Below, piece by piece: positions 37,815-49,935 of a DNA stretch of 64,000 nucleotides (position 1 is its first letter; each line of letters begins with the position of its first letter). The DNA is from Stratiolaelaps scimitus (lineage: Eukaryota; Arthropoda; Arachnida; Mesostigmata; Laelapidae): the NCBI GenBank assembly GCA_019614645.1, contig JABWDB010000009.1, positions 3,639,501 through 3,703,500 on the forward strand. The letters run 5' to 3'. The notes below the pieces were generated by a model. That model was not told where the DNA came from, searched no databases, and was given only the letters and a program-made list of their open reading frames with translations. The translations under genes and the position numbers were made by a program.

Positions 37815-38060
37815 CGTCGTGTCCGAGGGCCCGAAGGAGAGCACCGACGAAACAGCAAGCAGGCTGCTGTTATCCGACGACACGACGGCCGCCCAAGGGC
37901 CCGCAAAACGCAACAACGGCTCGAACAACGGCTAGCTCCTGTAGTTCAGGTAGCAGGCCGAGCTGAACGAACATCTCGAGCCGAGACCAGGCGGGCCTGG
38001 CCTGACTTGACTGCGGGCCGCTGCCGCCGTGCGGGCTGGTGAGAGAGGCCGTCCTGCTCT

Positions 38061-40640
38061 ATATAGCTCCACTGTTCCACTAGATACCACTTCAATAACT
38101 TGTTCTGCTACGACTACTTCCACTACTTCTACTACTAGTGTTATACAACTGCAACGAGGAGTACGTCCTACGAGTGCTACTAATCCGGCTAGCACACTCA
38201 GCTCCTCTACTGCCGCTAATGTTGTTGTTGTTGCCGCTGCCGCCGATACAACAGATCCACAATAATTGTTCATCATTCTTCTCGTTGTGTATTCGATCAT
38301 ATACGTATCTCTAGCGACGAGTGCGAGCTGCAGTTCGACGCAGACAGCAACGACGATTGTAGATAGTAGGCAGTGAGGGAAATCGTGTGAGAGAGACATG
38401 CTTTACGCAGCTAGACCCGCTTGTGACGCCGCAACGAATGCAGCCACCGTCGGCACGATCACAAGCTGCAACTGCCTCAGGCAGGAACTCACCGTAGGAG
38501 TAGAACACCGGCGGAGACGACCACAGTCGACCACAACCAGCAGCAACAGCACCAGCTGAACGTCACACATTGACCAGCGGAACGTTCGACACTCGTGACG
38601 TCTCTGTATATACACCACGCAGGAAGAACGACGACTACCACAATGACGACAGCAACAACAACCAGAGCAAATAATAACAACAGCAATAATAACAAGACTA
38701 AATAATAATAATTATAATAATAACAACGACAACAAGAACAGGATAAACGCCGTCGGTTGAATCGGCCACCCGATGCAACCCGAATCCGATTAATACCTCG
38801 AGATCGAAGCAAAACACGCCCGAATGGAACGAGAAGCAAACGTACCCGCCTCGGATACCCTTCTGTACTGGGTACGCGTATGCATATGAATGGTGTGCTG
38901 CAACTCGCTGCTGTGGTCTTAAAACGGTGTTCGACGTCATGACGTGTGCATGATCTACGCACACATGGGCACGCATGACTAGTGAGGAGAGGACACAGGT
39001 GAGCCACTCGGCTGGCGCAGTTAGCCGCAACACATGAACGTGTCGTTGCTGTCATTGTTGTTGTTGTTGTTGTCGTCGTCGCTCCGGGTGCGAAACTAAC
39101 AGTTTGGAGTAGAGTCGAGCGAGGCGGAGTCCGGCTCCTCGAGAGTTCCGCAAGCCTCCCGAGCGTTCGGCGAGCTGCAAGCGGCGATCAGCTAGCCGAC
39201 GTTACTCGCTGGATAGCTCGGCCGCTCGCCAGCACATCGCTTGCAGTGGCGATTTAGCGTTTCAGCTGACTAGTGCCGTCCTTGGGTCGCCTTGGGTCGT
39301 CATCTTCCGCCTTTTTAGTTCCTGCTGGATTGGACAAACGCGTGCAATTCGCTCTCTGTCGGTCTGTCTCTCTCTCTCTCTCTCGATCTCTATCTCCCGC
39401 TGTTCTCGCTGTGTCCCTCGCTGCCTCGAGCGGGTGGCACCGCTCCGACGCTGCTGTGAATGCCGGATGCTGCCGCCGGCAGCACCGCTCGCCGATCACG
39501 GTGCCGACTGCTTGTCGGCAGTACCGCCGTGAGACGAGAGCGTCAGCGTTAAAGGGGAATCGTCGCGTGTTGAGTTGAGGTGAGCAGCCACCATTTACTG
39601 CTACTGTTTGGTTCGCCACTTGCCGCCTACGCGCGATCAGAAGTGGAACCAGCATACGACCTGTCCTATTCCTGCGGGCGCCCTTTCATGTCGACGACGA
39701 TCATTGCTGCAATTACTACAGCGACACGAGTGCTGCTTGTGCAGTGCTCCGTTCAGTGTTAGGAGAAAGCGGAAGAACGAGCCGGCAGAAATAGGCCAGC
39801 AAACAGCCGGGGAAAAACGATACCGACAAGGGGCGTTCCGGCAATAATCATATTGTTATTGGTATCGGTATTGTTATTTTACTATTGGAATATACCATAC
39901 TGGCTGACGGAGCGGGTCGACACCATCCAGTGCGTGCTGTGCTACAAGTCATCACGGAGTTCGTAAGTGCGCAAGTAAGTCAGTGCGAGAGTTGGTTGTG
40001 AGTGTCTCGAAGTCGATTGGAATACCTACCCTTTTGGCGAGAGAGAGAGAATAGAACGGAGCGGTGCCGTTTGTGGTGTGTTCTTTCCGGTGATCCTGTG
40101 GTCTTTTCGGTTGACAGCAACAGCACTTCCAGCCCCGCGGCGTGGTCATTCAGTTATCAAAATCAAACGGCGACATCAGACGACATCGACATTACCACGT
40201 CGGCTACGACTTTCCGAAGCGACGCCCACTTTCACCCTTCAGCCGTTTATTTCTCGTCGCGATCGCCACCAAAGCGACAGCTGGTCGCAACAATGCTTTC
40301 GTAGTCAGCGACAAACGCCCAACCAGTAGACCTTAGAACTGCGGAAACGGCAACGATACGGGAACATGGAGAGAAAACTAGGCGCGATCTGTAGCCTGGG
40401 GATAATCTACTCGGAGCGTTGGACGATGAAAAAGTAATGGGAACAACAGCAGAGGCAACAGCACGAACGAAAACAACAACAATAACATGAGCATTCATTA
40501 TAACACGCGCGCTGATAGTTCGAAATCCGAATTCGCCACAACAGATATTGGCCCTGCGCAAGAGAGAGACAACGACCAGCAAACACCTCAAGTCGAACAC
40601 TAGACAAGACCATGAAGAAGTCATCTTGTTTGAACTCGTC
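38061..40640 (+). other. CAA/CAG/ACG-rich region, possible long 5' leader
   Basis: On the + strand there are repeated CAA, CAG, ACA and AAC triplets, for example about 38510-38720 and 40430-40500, with frequent stops and no long similarity. Such CAA-rich unstructured sequence is common in long 5'UTRs of arthropod genes. If it is a leader, the gene would run rightward; no first coding exon could be fixed. Confidence 0.25.
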
Positions 40641-42132
40641 CATTTAGACGATGAGTTTGTTCCCTTTCAAGACAGCTGTTCCAGTACCAAAGTGGCTATT
40701 CACAGTGGCATAAGATACTCTCTTGGCGCGTTAGGCTAATGCTTGTTGTGTAGCACCTATCTCTAGAGAGTTATATACATACTTAATATAGACGCACGAG
40801 AGTTCGCGCGGGAGAGTTTCGAGGAGACAAGGATCCAAGCAAAAAAAAAGCACGCACAGGAAACGTGCTGCAACTAATGTTTGTCCAGATGATGGCGGTG
40901 CCTTCAACCTGTCCGGTCTACTCCTGACGTTTTGGGTAGAGTGCGCCGAGCGAGCAGAGTACCGTAGCGAGATTTGTAACAAGAGTGACGTTGAATATAA
41001 GCGTATGCCAAATCAAGTAGTACGAAGCCAGGGCCGCGCCAACGACGTCTTCGACGTACGCGATCCGACACCGTAAGGAGACCCAGAGACGCGATTGATT
41101 GCCGGAGAAAATCCGCGACTCGGCCAGCCTCGCGTCGAAACGAAGCGCTGGATCTGTTAACTAGCTTAGCGTGATAGCAAAGCAGAAGACACGGACGATC
41201 GGAGTGCTTTATTTAGGCTGTCACACACCGGCTATCCTTGTCTGCGCTTCTCTGAATGCTCAAACGGGTACAACCTCCTGTGGATTGCGTGAGCTTGTAC
41301 ACGAGTCCATCACATTAGTTCACGTGGAGCGGCAGGTTCGCGTTCAGCATTCGATCGCGCGCAAAACGAAACGTAGCGACAAATATAGAACGTGATAGTA
41401 AGGGGTGCTGGACGCCATCAAGGGCCACCATCAAGGACTACTCCGACCGTCACGGACCACCATTAAGGACGGCTGAGACAGTGGAATCATTCATTTACTC
41501 ATTCAGCCACTGACGTAAGCGTCATCACTCGTCAGCGGGATCGACGGAACAAACGGAGCTATAGAGAGAGGAGGCGCCCCCGGACCAGCAAAACAATTAC
41601 AGTAGCCTGCAGACGCAAACGATTTTGCCGCATTTAGAAAAGCAAACGTTAGGAGAGCATGCATGCATCAACTATACGTTCATCTAGACGGTCGTAGTAT
41701 GCTGAGAGTTTTGTTGAACAGCCGTCGCAGTTCAGCGCGACATGCTGCTATGAAGTCGACGAATCGCGACGATGGCGCGTCGTGATATTCACGTCTACGT
41801 TTACGGAACCGAAACCTGGCGCATGCCTCGTTAATTAAAAGTGCTCGAATGTTCCCTCGGGTGCGGCGTTAAGAAGGGTAGTAGCTAGCGCTCTTCGGAT
41901 CGGTCAAGGAATCCCGACGGCAGGAACGGCCTCTGCGATAGTAACGCAAGGCATAATACTCGCGTCCTCGAACTTCTGGACTTCTGCAATGAACGAACGA
42001 AGACAGCGTTTACATTCGCGTTCGTTCAGATCCGCCGGAACACCTAATCAAGCTTAGGAGTTCCCAAGTCGAGCCGGAAATTTCGAATTGAGACAAAAAA
42101 AAAACACAGTGTAATATATCATTACGCACGGG

Positions 42133-42678
42133 CTATTCGGGGAGGGGGTACAGACTGAACAGCGACTCGCAGGCAAACACAACGAATACAGCACGAATGG
42201 CGCTGTAAAGCGCAAGTTCCGCAGGCACGGATAGATTCGTCATCTCTCCGTCGTCGTCCGCTACCTGGACGCTGCCGCCTCTCCCTCGAAAGAGCGCTAT
42301 TTCTGCTACACACACCGATAGCAGTCCGCTAGCGTTAGCCTGGAGACGCTTTACCCAGTCCTGGTCCCCTGTCGCCCGGCCAATATACAAACACATTTCG
42401 AAGGTCTCGTCTAGCGGCAGCCGACCGAACGCGAACACCCTCATTCTGACGAGTCTGATCGTCACAATCGTTGCCGCCACCTGACCGATCGGCGCGCTGG
42501 TGACGGCATGCACGTCGAAGCCGTCCCGTCGAGACGGATCGAGGAAGCCGACGGCCTTCGGATCAAGAAAAATAAGCCAACGATCGGCAACATTTTGCCG
42601 TAGCGGCTGAATTTTGCCGCAAAAAAGTGCGTTAAAAAAATAACGCACAAAGGCCCGTACACGATCAGCGACCGACAC
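42133..42678 (-). CDS. Unidentified minus-strand open frame, 181 codons
   Basis: The second longest open frame in the window outside low-complexity DNA, with coding-like codon texture. It includes VADRWLIFLDPKAVGFLDPS, FGRLPLDETFEMCLYIGRAT and GDQDWVKRLQANASGLLSVC, and ends ACESLFSLYPLPE. It has several hydrophobic segments but no classic signal peptide. The frame opens at a GTG, so the true 5' boundary is more likely an acceptor near 42680 than a start codon. A perfect inverted 8-mer with a T-rich loop lies inside it (42626-42648 region). It may form one gene with the minus-strand segments at 43.65-45.2 kb. Family not recognised. Confidence 0.33.
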   Translation of the reverse strand: MSVADRVRAFVRYFFNALFCGKIQPLRQNVADRWLIFLDPKAVGFLDPSRRDGFDVHAVTSAPIGQVAATIVTIRLVRMRVFAFGRLPLDETFEMCLYIGRATGDQDWVKRLQANASGLLSVCVAEIALFRGRGGSVQVADDDGEMTNLSVPAELALYSAIRAVFVVFACESLFSLYPLPE

Positions 42679-43154
42679 CAGACTTTCGACGTGAGTGCGA
42701 CAACGGCACGAATAATAATAGTACTAATCCTCGATGCTAAAATCAGTGCGTGAGTGATCAGTGTAGCGTTGGTGTGTTGCCAAACGACCGTGTCTCCTTT
42801 GGGAGTCAGTCTGTGTGTATGTGTGTGTTGGTGGTGTGAAAAAGGCAGCCCCTCGGATCATGCCATAATAATAGTATAGAAAGTTCCCTAGCAATTCGGA
42901 GATACGCCCCCGACCCCAACTCAAGCCAGCCGCAGCAGAACCTGCACCGGAAGGAGAAGGCAACGTAAGAGGTGACGACTCTCGTCTCATGGACCACGTC
43001 ATAGACTCATTCATGTGGTAAGTTGTCGGTGAGGTCGTTCGACGTAGGCCATTCGTCATCGCAAAAGTAGAGGCTCTTCATTCGAAAACGAGTGTCCTAT
43101 GCCGCTGACAAGTGTATGTGTATCTGTGTGTGCCTGTATGACTCTAATGACAGC

Positions 43155-43245
43155 CTCACACTCTCCGCGCGGCGGCTCACACGGCAAGTCCTTGGCTGTA
43201 GAAAGCTGGCGGCCGCAGGTTCGAGCCCCGTGAAATTACAGATCC
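43155..43245 (+). repeat. Pseudo-tRNA / SINE-head-like segment
   Basis: GCAGGTTCGAGCCCCGT (43210-43226) is a near-canonical B box and T arm, and GGCGGCTCACACGGCAAG (43171-43188) is a weak A-box-like segment. The anticodon arm is not canonical. Most likely a tRNA-derived relic. Confidence 0.25.
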
Positions 43246-43652
43246 CATTGGGTAAAAGGGGTATTTTGAGCAAAATGATCTCTACGTATCTAAAAATAAA
43301 CTACTGATTGCCTGTCAATCCCAAAAACAAATCAAACCTCACATAGGTCGCTGTGTGTGGTTGTGTTGACGACACAACTCGATTTGGCTCCACGACAGTC
43401 GCAGCTCTAGGTTGCAGCAGATTGAAGCGACATACGAATTTGGTACAAGTTCTGTTGGCGTTGATGATGGCGGTGGTGTCGCGGCTCGCGGTCGGTAAGG
43501 ACAAATTAGCAAATGTCATCAAAGCGAATTAATTACTAGCACAAAACACGAACAATTCGACAACACGCTCTTGCTTGTTCAATTGATAGGGCTGTTGCAT
43601 TGTTCATCATGTTATGCTTGCAGTATTGGAGTTGTCCTGAAAGCTTCCCCGT

Positions 43653-43820
43653 CTACGAGGGTTGCACGCAGAGAGGCTGCCTGTAACGGCTGATATGAAA
43701 CCAGAGATCAGGCCGGGGACCAAAGCAATAAGCTGTGACAACAGCCAGCGGAACGTAATTGAGAAACGTACAACAGTGTACGAATCGAGACACCCGCTTT
43801 CTAAATATGTTCCACGCCAT
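43653..43820 (-). CDS. Short minus-strand frame with a membrane-like segment
   Basis: From an ATG at 43820 the minus strand reads MAWNIFRKRVSRFVHCCTF then LNYVPLAVVTAYCFGPRPDL before a TAG after 55 codons. A basic start followed by a hydrophobic stretch suggests a transmembrane helix. The frame is open a little upstream to an AG at about 43862, so it may be an internal exon. An overlapping frame (LIALVPGLISGFISAVTGSL) is also hydrophobic, so the correct frame is unsure. Confidence 0.25.
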   Translation of the reverse strand: MAWNIFRKRVSRFVHCCTFLNYVPLAVVTAYCFGPRPDLWFHISRYRQPLCVQPS

Positions 43821-43998
43821 CTCACTGACGCGATGACATAATATTTGCCTCAGATTTCTGCAGTTTAAGCAGCTATCTCATTCGGGTCGCTGGATCGTTC
43901 TTATCATCCCGTCCAGCAGACATCTCCTATTTGCGGCTAGTATACCGTACATTTAAATAATATCGTCGTAATATTCAGAGTGTATATTTTCGCCGGTC

Positions 43999-44053
<55 letters not shown>
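43999..44053. repeat. (GA)n microsatellite, about 55 bp
   Basis: Near-pure GA/AG dinucleotide tract. Confidence 0.97.
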
Positions 44054-44057
<4 letters not shown>

Positions 44058-44466
44058 GAGAGGAGGGAGGTGTGGGGGTGATGTCCAAGGAACGCGGACG
44101 GACTTTCGAAAGTTAAGTCATTGTCTCCTTAAACAGTTTGCCACAGCAGTGTCCAGTGGATGAGAAATTCGCCTGCTAGCGAAATAAAGAAATAATCGAT
44201 TTGCTAGAAAACATCGCACGGGCGTATTCTCACAGTCACATGAAGACTTGTTTTTTTTGCCTTGCAAAGCAAGAATTCCTAAGCTAAAACTCGTCCCATC
44301 TAGCTAGATAGACTCTGGCTACTGTTCTCGATGTGGCCCCGCCGGGGGATTGTTTTCGAAGGACATTCCGAACCTACACATATAAGCGGCAATGGAGTGC
44401 ATTCTACGATGTGAACCTTGAAAATACATCGGTGGAATTCCATGTAGCTAGGTAGGATACATGGTG

Positions 44467-44733
44467 TCATTCAACGCTGGTCTCAACCGTAGCGAACTGC
44501 ATGGCGAACCTGCTTTCGTCTATAAAGTGTTGCTGTGGGAACAATATATTGACTAGAGCTACGATGGTGGAGAGGATAATTTCACCATCGCGATCGCGAG
44601 ACGGGTCGGGACATGGCCAGGGCAGCTGAACGAGGGCCGTCCAATTCAGCTGCGAGTTGAGCGCCACGAAGACGGACAACAAATTGAACGGCTTATGCGA
44701 AAGTGCATGGGTCTGGATCTGGGGACGGCTCAT
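44467..44733 (-). CDS. Minus-strand segment, membrane-protein-like
   Basis: After TTACAATGAGCCGTCCCCAG (a usable acceptor, or an ATG at 44733) the frame reads HKPFNLLSVFVALNSQLNW, then a hydrophilic PDPSRDRDG loop, then EIILSTIVALVNILF and FIDESRFAMQFATVETSVE before a TGA. The pattern of two hydrophobic stretches around a charged loop suggests a multi-pass protein. The second half faintly recalls the XK-related (scramblase) 'ALVN...SR...ENT' region, which is a guess from pattern only. Confidence 0.28.
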   Translation of the reverse strand: MSRPQIQTHALSHKPFNLLSVFVALNSQLNWTALVQLPWPCPDPSRDRDGEIILSTIVALVNILFPQQHFIDESRFAMQFATVETSVE

Positions 44734-44962
44734 TGTAAATTAAATTAAACTTCCAGCTCAGCGATATTGCATATAAACGCCAAACGATTATAAAATAAAT
44801 ATTTCACCGTATATCACGTTGAATATATTATATATTATTCTAGCTTATTTAATTATCTTATTTATTATTTGTTGTTGTCATAATTAGTATTATTATTATT
44901 AGTTTATTTACGTGCTGGTCACTTATTCGCTTTGATTCGTAGTATATTCCAGTGTGATCATG

Positions 44963-45223
44963 TCAAATAAAAATATATATTTCCTTATCAGAGAACTTAT
45001 GTAGTGCAAAAACTGCAGTCAATATGAACATGCACGATGGAAATGCTTCGAGTATGATCTGGCCTTCGCCGATCGTGTCACCATGTCCTTTGGAAAAAAA
45101 AAAAACGAAGCCGTAATGGATCGCGATGTTCTGACGGCCTCGAAATTTAGAGCGTAATTTGTAAGTGTACGGACGCGAACTGGTAGTTGGCATATTTTTC
45201 AGTTCGTTTTTCTCCGGAGACAT
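44963..45223 (-). CDS. Minus-strand segment, possible N-terminal exon of a membrane protein
   Basis: An ATG at 45223 opens MSPEKNELKNMPTTSSRPYT, followed by a basic stretch, a short aromatic segment (IAIHYGFVFFF), and GQIILEAFPSCMFILTAVFA before the frame leaves coding texture. The C-terminal hydrophobic stretch preceded by Glu-Ala-Phe-Pro weakly resembles the 'E.APQL.LQ' helix of XK-related proteins. No good donor was found, which lowers confidence or points to a decayed gene. Confidence 0.22.
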   Translation of the reverse strand: MSPEKNELKNMPTTSSRPYTYKLRSKFRGRQNIAIHYGFVFFFSKGHGDTIGEGQIILEAFPSCMFILTAVFALHKFSDKEIYIFI

Positions 45224-45229
45224 CTGTTC

Positions 45230-48200
45230 ATTTCTTGTTCACATGTGATTCTTATGTTTGATCGATAAACTCATCGTCACGAGGCGCGTATTGACGATCC
45301 AGGAGTGAGAGAACATTTGGATGTCATAGAGGGATGCCTTGAATTCGAAACGCAGTGAAGCGGTAATTTGTCGAGTATCAGATGCCATTCGTTCGTAGCT
45401 CTTCTCTATGATACTGAGGCAGACAACGTCAACAAAGGATGGACGATCTCTCGCTTCGTCTCTCGACTGAAACCACTGTTAGTCTCAGCCCGCTCAAACT
45501 CGCTTACGATGATAGCCCAACGTGTAAATCAATTTCTATGAACTTCTAAAACAAATTTCAAATTCGTACAATTGCCTGCAAGGCAGATACGCGTCTCGTG
45601 CATACCCACGTTATTTAATATCCATGTGATTTGAATGTTATATTTTTGCGACGTCGGCCAGCGTCGAGCGGCACGACTTACGCACCTAGCTTACTCGTTG
45701 CGAATTGTCGCCAGCAACGGCCGACCTATTTTATGTAGACTCGGGCGGTTTTTCTCAGTCTCAATGGCTGTTTGCATTGCTTAGGCTCTGTGATCGGTAG
45801 GTTACAGGTATTCATTAGATGACTGACTCCCCCCCCCGTTGGGCCGCGGCGCATGTGCTGCAGATGTCTAATAAGCTGTTGCCTTGGGTAGTGTTAATTT
45901 TTTTCGATCACGATTAAGTATGTCATGTCGAACCTGCCGCTCTCGAATCTGACGAACTTGACGAACGTTTTGCCGTTTGCGAACTCAGTCTCCCGCTGTT
46001 ATCGACTCATCGAATATTAAATTGGCTAATTGTTAGGCCACTACCCGTTCTGTTTGAGATCGGGGATGATGATTGGCGAACGCAGGATCCGTTTTTTTGT
46101 GAGCGTTAAATGTTGGCTGTGAGTCAGCTCGGAAGAGTTACTTTACTTAGATTTGTTTGCGAACGAACAGCGTGCGTATGTGGAACCGAATTTGAGACGT
46201 TTATTTTTACTAAATCTAATCAACAACAAGGTCTTCTTACTAACGTACATCAATTTCATTATATCGCCAACTAACACTTACCACCTGAAAATGAGCGAGG
46301 CAGCGGGCAAGGGGTCCCCAGTCTATGGATGGTTCGTGGATATTACTGAGGCTATGCAATTCATGTATACGGGCGTCTTCCGTGCACTAAATAAATCGAA
46401 ATATTCTCGTGACCCAACAGGCCCATTTCATCATTAAGCCAATGAACCTATGTACCTTGGGAGAAAATAAGAAACCAACATCATTTTGCGATGAACAGTA
46501 GTCAGGTTGCTATATAGAAATTTTACTTTACGCCAATGCCGAGAGATTTTAGACTTCGTCGTAAAACAAAGTTATTGCTAGTTCCAGAGTTCCCATTCAT
46601 GAGCAGTACTAAAAAATATACAAAAAAGAACATATACTAAAAATATTCGAAATACTACAGTCATAGCAAACCGTCAAGGGTGTACATCTGAATGACCCCA
46701 TTTGGGCCATACCAGGTAAAATCCACTGCAGTTGAAATACCCTGGGGAAGCTGCGACTATTGTAACAAGAATAATAATAGCTCGCACCGGCATTGTTTCG
46801 AATTTCAAAAATGTTCTATCATACATCGATCGATAATGGTAGATCGCAAAGCTGAGAGAGCAAATACAGGATATAGGGCTTTAAATGAAAAAAAAAGAAC
46901 AACTAAACATCATTTTGTCGATATATGTTGTGTTTCGTTGCCCGGTTCATTCATTGATAGGGAATCTTCGAAAAACGAGGCCCAACTGTTGCCACCTATA
47001 GGGTCAGACTTGAGACTATCCCCCGAGGCCTTAATCACACCTGCGATAACACCACCGAAGGTATCACATTGGCAGCCTTTATCCCATGAGCAGGTACTAG
47101 CCGATCGACTAGCCGCTAGGCGTTGTTGGGCCCTAGTTACACTTGGGGGGGGGTCTCTCTAATGGAGAGGGATAGGGCCAATCTCGAGCCCGAACGGCTT
47201 GCTAACCTTTCGCGATTAACGTCAACGAGACGCCGGATATATATGGATATACGCCGAGGCAATGGCAGGGCCATTGACTAACTGTGAGAAAGCTCGCCTC
47301 AACTAACTCCACAGGTGCATTGCTATACTTGTGACCGACTTGTTCTGTCGTTGTAGTGCAGAGCCACCTGTGTTGACGGGCGCCCGTCAAGAGATTACGT
47401 ACCAGCTGTCTGGCAACGTCTTGCGCCATGCCATATTAGACATAGACACACACCACGCACGCACACACAAAGATACTCTTAGACCCTAGAGCTGATGGAG
47501 TAAACAGACTTAGCTGAATAAACATGTCTCTCTTCTTTCGTCGAAATCTACCCAAGATCTGCTAGAACAAGATCCGTCGTTAGCATACGTGTTTGTATTG
47601 CTCTCAGATTTATGAAATGTTTCGAACGCTTTTTAAAGACAGCATGTGCCCGTTAGTAACATGCGACATGCTCTTCCATCGCGTCAAGGCCCTAAGACCT
47701 CCGCCGCCGCCGGAGCCATTCGTCAAAGGATTCAAAGCAGAGAGGTCCATCAAAAGCTGGCGGAGGATTTGACAGGGCAAACCGGGCGTGACCTTGGAAA
47801 CGGGACTCACAGAACCTTCTGGAATGGGCCACCGTCGGGGAAGAGTGCATATTTTTACAGGTGCATCCGTCCGTGTCACTAACTCGGCACCAGCCGCGAG
47901 GCTTGTGACAGACCTCGATTTTCTAGTGCAACGGATCTGTCCCTAGAGAATACCACCTCATCAGCACACCGCTCAGTAGAGCAGCGAAGGAATACATTAG
48001 CTAGTTACCCGTACGTGCAGCAACTGACGCTGCAACGCTGTCATTGGACGGATATTACGTTATTTTGTCTATAGTTTTGCCGGCAATCTGTAAATTTGGG
48101 TGCGGATTGTGGTTCGCGTTACCTTTTTTGTTTTACCCTTTTTTTTAAAGGGCGGGGGTTTGCTGGCATGCTAATGCATCTCAACACCGTGACCCGCCCC

Positions 48201-49870
48201 CCCTCCTTCTGGAACTGTTGACGATGTTCAACACCAGCACCACGGCCCTTCCCGGTATCGGTTAGCGCATTCTTCAGTAAGGATGGTAACATGTGTACAA
48301 CCCCAGCCACAAGCATCACACATCCTCCTCACCGTACGGCCATGGACGTGGTTATCTGTTCTGCGTTATCTGCAAGAGCTAAATGTTATGGAATCGGGGT
48401 GGCTTCATTGCTTGACATGAATGCGTGAATTCAAGTATCAAATATAAAGGAATCCTAATGAATCGCTCAGGATTCAATTCTCCGAAATCATTTTTTGGCC
48501 CCCTCCGAGCCTGTTAGAGAGATATTGATTGTTCAGGGTATCGAGTAGCGTTAGCTTCGTTTCGAAATTTGGTGGGAACGACAGTTGGAATTTGGTCGAG
48601 TTCGCTGTCACCGGGTTCCGACCTTATAAAAATAAATCACCAGGTCTTTATTGCCACCATCGAAGCTACAAGCTGACCGCTCACCGTCAACGATGGCGAG
48701 CACTGTCTTGTGCCTGGGCCTACTTCACTGGCCGTACAGCCTACCATAATGAGGTACAGAACATAAGTGAGTTTTCTTTCCTGTTCAGCGTAATTATAGC
48801 TATCCAGTGAGAATATAGGATTGCTCAACAAGACACCATCATTAAAGTGTCGCAGTTAGGAGGTGCTTCACTATATTCACTCTATCCAAATATTCTGAAA
48901 ATCACTAAAATGACCATCAATATCAACAGGCGCACGATCCGAGTCCGTCGGATCCGCTCTAACCGGTTGGATTCTACAGGGGACCACATTTTGTCTATTA
49001 AGGGACATCTTGTATTTTTATCATCCACTTTCACTTCGAAGTCGAATGTCCACGTTCAGAAGCCTAAGTCATGCTGGCGCAGATCTCATAGCGCGCTCGT
49101 TGTTATCTTGCCGTCGCATTTAGCGTCGAGCAACGTCGGCTGGAATCGTACCCAGTAGACTCAGCAGTGACTCAATCATCGTCGGCGGGCGATCGATCGA
49201 TGACAAGGTCCATTAAATGACGTGCGCTCGGGAGAGTTGCTATTCTTCGTATCACGACCCTAAGGAACCTAATTGCGAATCGACAAGAAACTGAATATGG
49301 ATGGCTGGGGTTCGTCACGAGACTTGATTCAATCGAGTTCTTGCAAAGTTGGCATTTTAGCCTGCGCCTCTGCTCCGCCGGCGGCCCGTACAAATCGATA
49401 GCATGGTGAGGCAGTAATGGTAATTTCAAGCAACCATCTCGGCCCTTATTGCTAATATCGATTCTCTGGGATGACCTCAAATAGGCACGAGTTTAGGGGT
49501 CCACACTGGCGATCACCGTTGGGATGTGGGAATTCCGAGCTGACGTGACAGCAACGGCGGTGTTGGAGAAATCAATACCGTTGAGGCCGAGTGAAGCGTT
49601 CAAATTCTGTTTTATCTGAATTGGCGAAAACTATTGTTGGTATCGCATTCAAGTGTGAACAAGCTTGAAACGAAATCTTATCAAAGAACAAAATAAAATG
49701 GCGTCCGTTGTTGCTCTGCTGTACTCGAAGCAACGGGAAATGAAATAGCGAACTATCGTTTGACGACACAGAGGAGGCTCACCATAAGCATGCTAATATT
49801 TGTGAGTGTTCTTATGTCAACTGACAGATCGTTTAGGCGTGCCAAGGGGGACTGTGGGTTGTTTTGGAGA
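45230..49870. other. Mostly non-coding stretch
   Basis: No supported gene. Frames at 46692-47162 (+) and 47879-47610 (-) are partly coding-like, but without convincing splice boundaries. A SINE-like block lies near 46.1 kb. Confidence 0.45.
46105..46140 (+). repeat. Second diverged copy of the SINE-like body
   Basis: A ~32-nt block beginning GTTAAATGTTGGCTGTG shares roughly four fifths of its bases with 25165-25196. The tRNA-like head is absent or unrecognisable upstream. Confidence 0.3.
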
Positions 49871-49875
49871 ATTCC

Positions 49876-49935
49876 GGGCTGACTTGTCTTTGAGCGACAG
49901 CGAAGTGTAGCTGTCGCTTAAAGACGAGTCAGCCC
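49876..49935. ncRNA. 25-bp hairpin, candidate microRNA-like precursor
   Basis: The arm 49876-49900 pairs with 49911-49935 across a 10-nt loop. 23 of 25 positions are Watson-Crick, and on one strand the other two are G-U wobbles. Arm length, loop size and base composition fall in the pre-microRNA range, and the sequence is not simple repeat. It could equally be a small foldback element. I do not recognise a known microRNA family. Confidence 0.35.

Larger units (their letters stand above)
36500..38060. promoter_or_regulatory. CpG-rich block, probable promoter / 5' leader region
   Basis: Dense CpG and high GC content contrast sharply with the AT-rich flanks. The block includes CT runs (about 37190-37221 and 37570-37587), TCTG and GCCT tetranucleotide repeats, and a GCT/CAG triplet tract. 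Arthropod genes often start in such blocks. No TATA element or defined start site can be assigned from sequence alone, and the direction of transcription is uncertain. Confidence 0.35.

Noticed and set aside
38489..39055. 188-codon minus-strand frame
   Set aside because: Val/Leu/Cys/Tyr runs come from CAA/TAA-type repeats read in antisense; not protein-like.
42626..42648. GTGCGTTA...TAACGCAC with an A/T-rich loop, resembling a bacterial terminator
   Set aside because: The window is eukaryotic; the 8-bp stem is short and lies inside an open frame.
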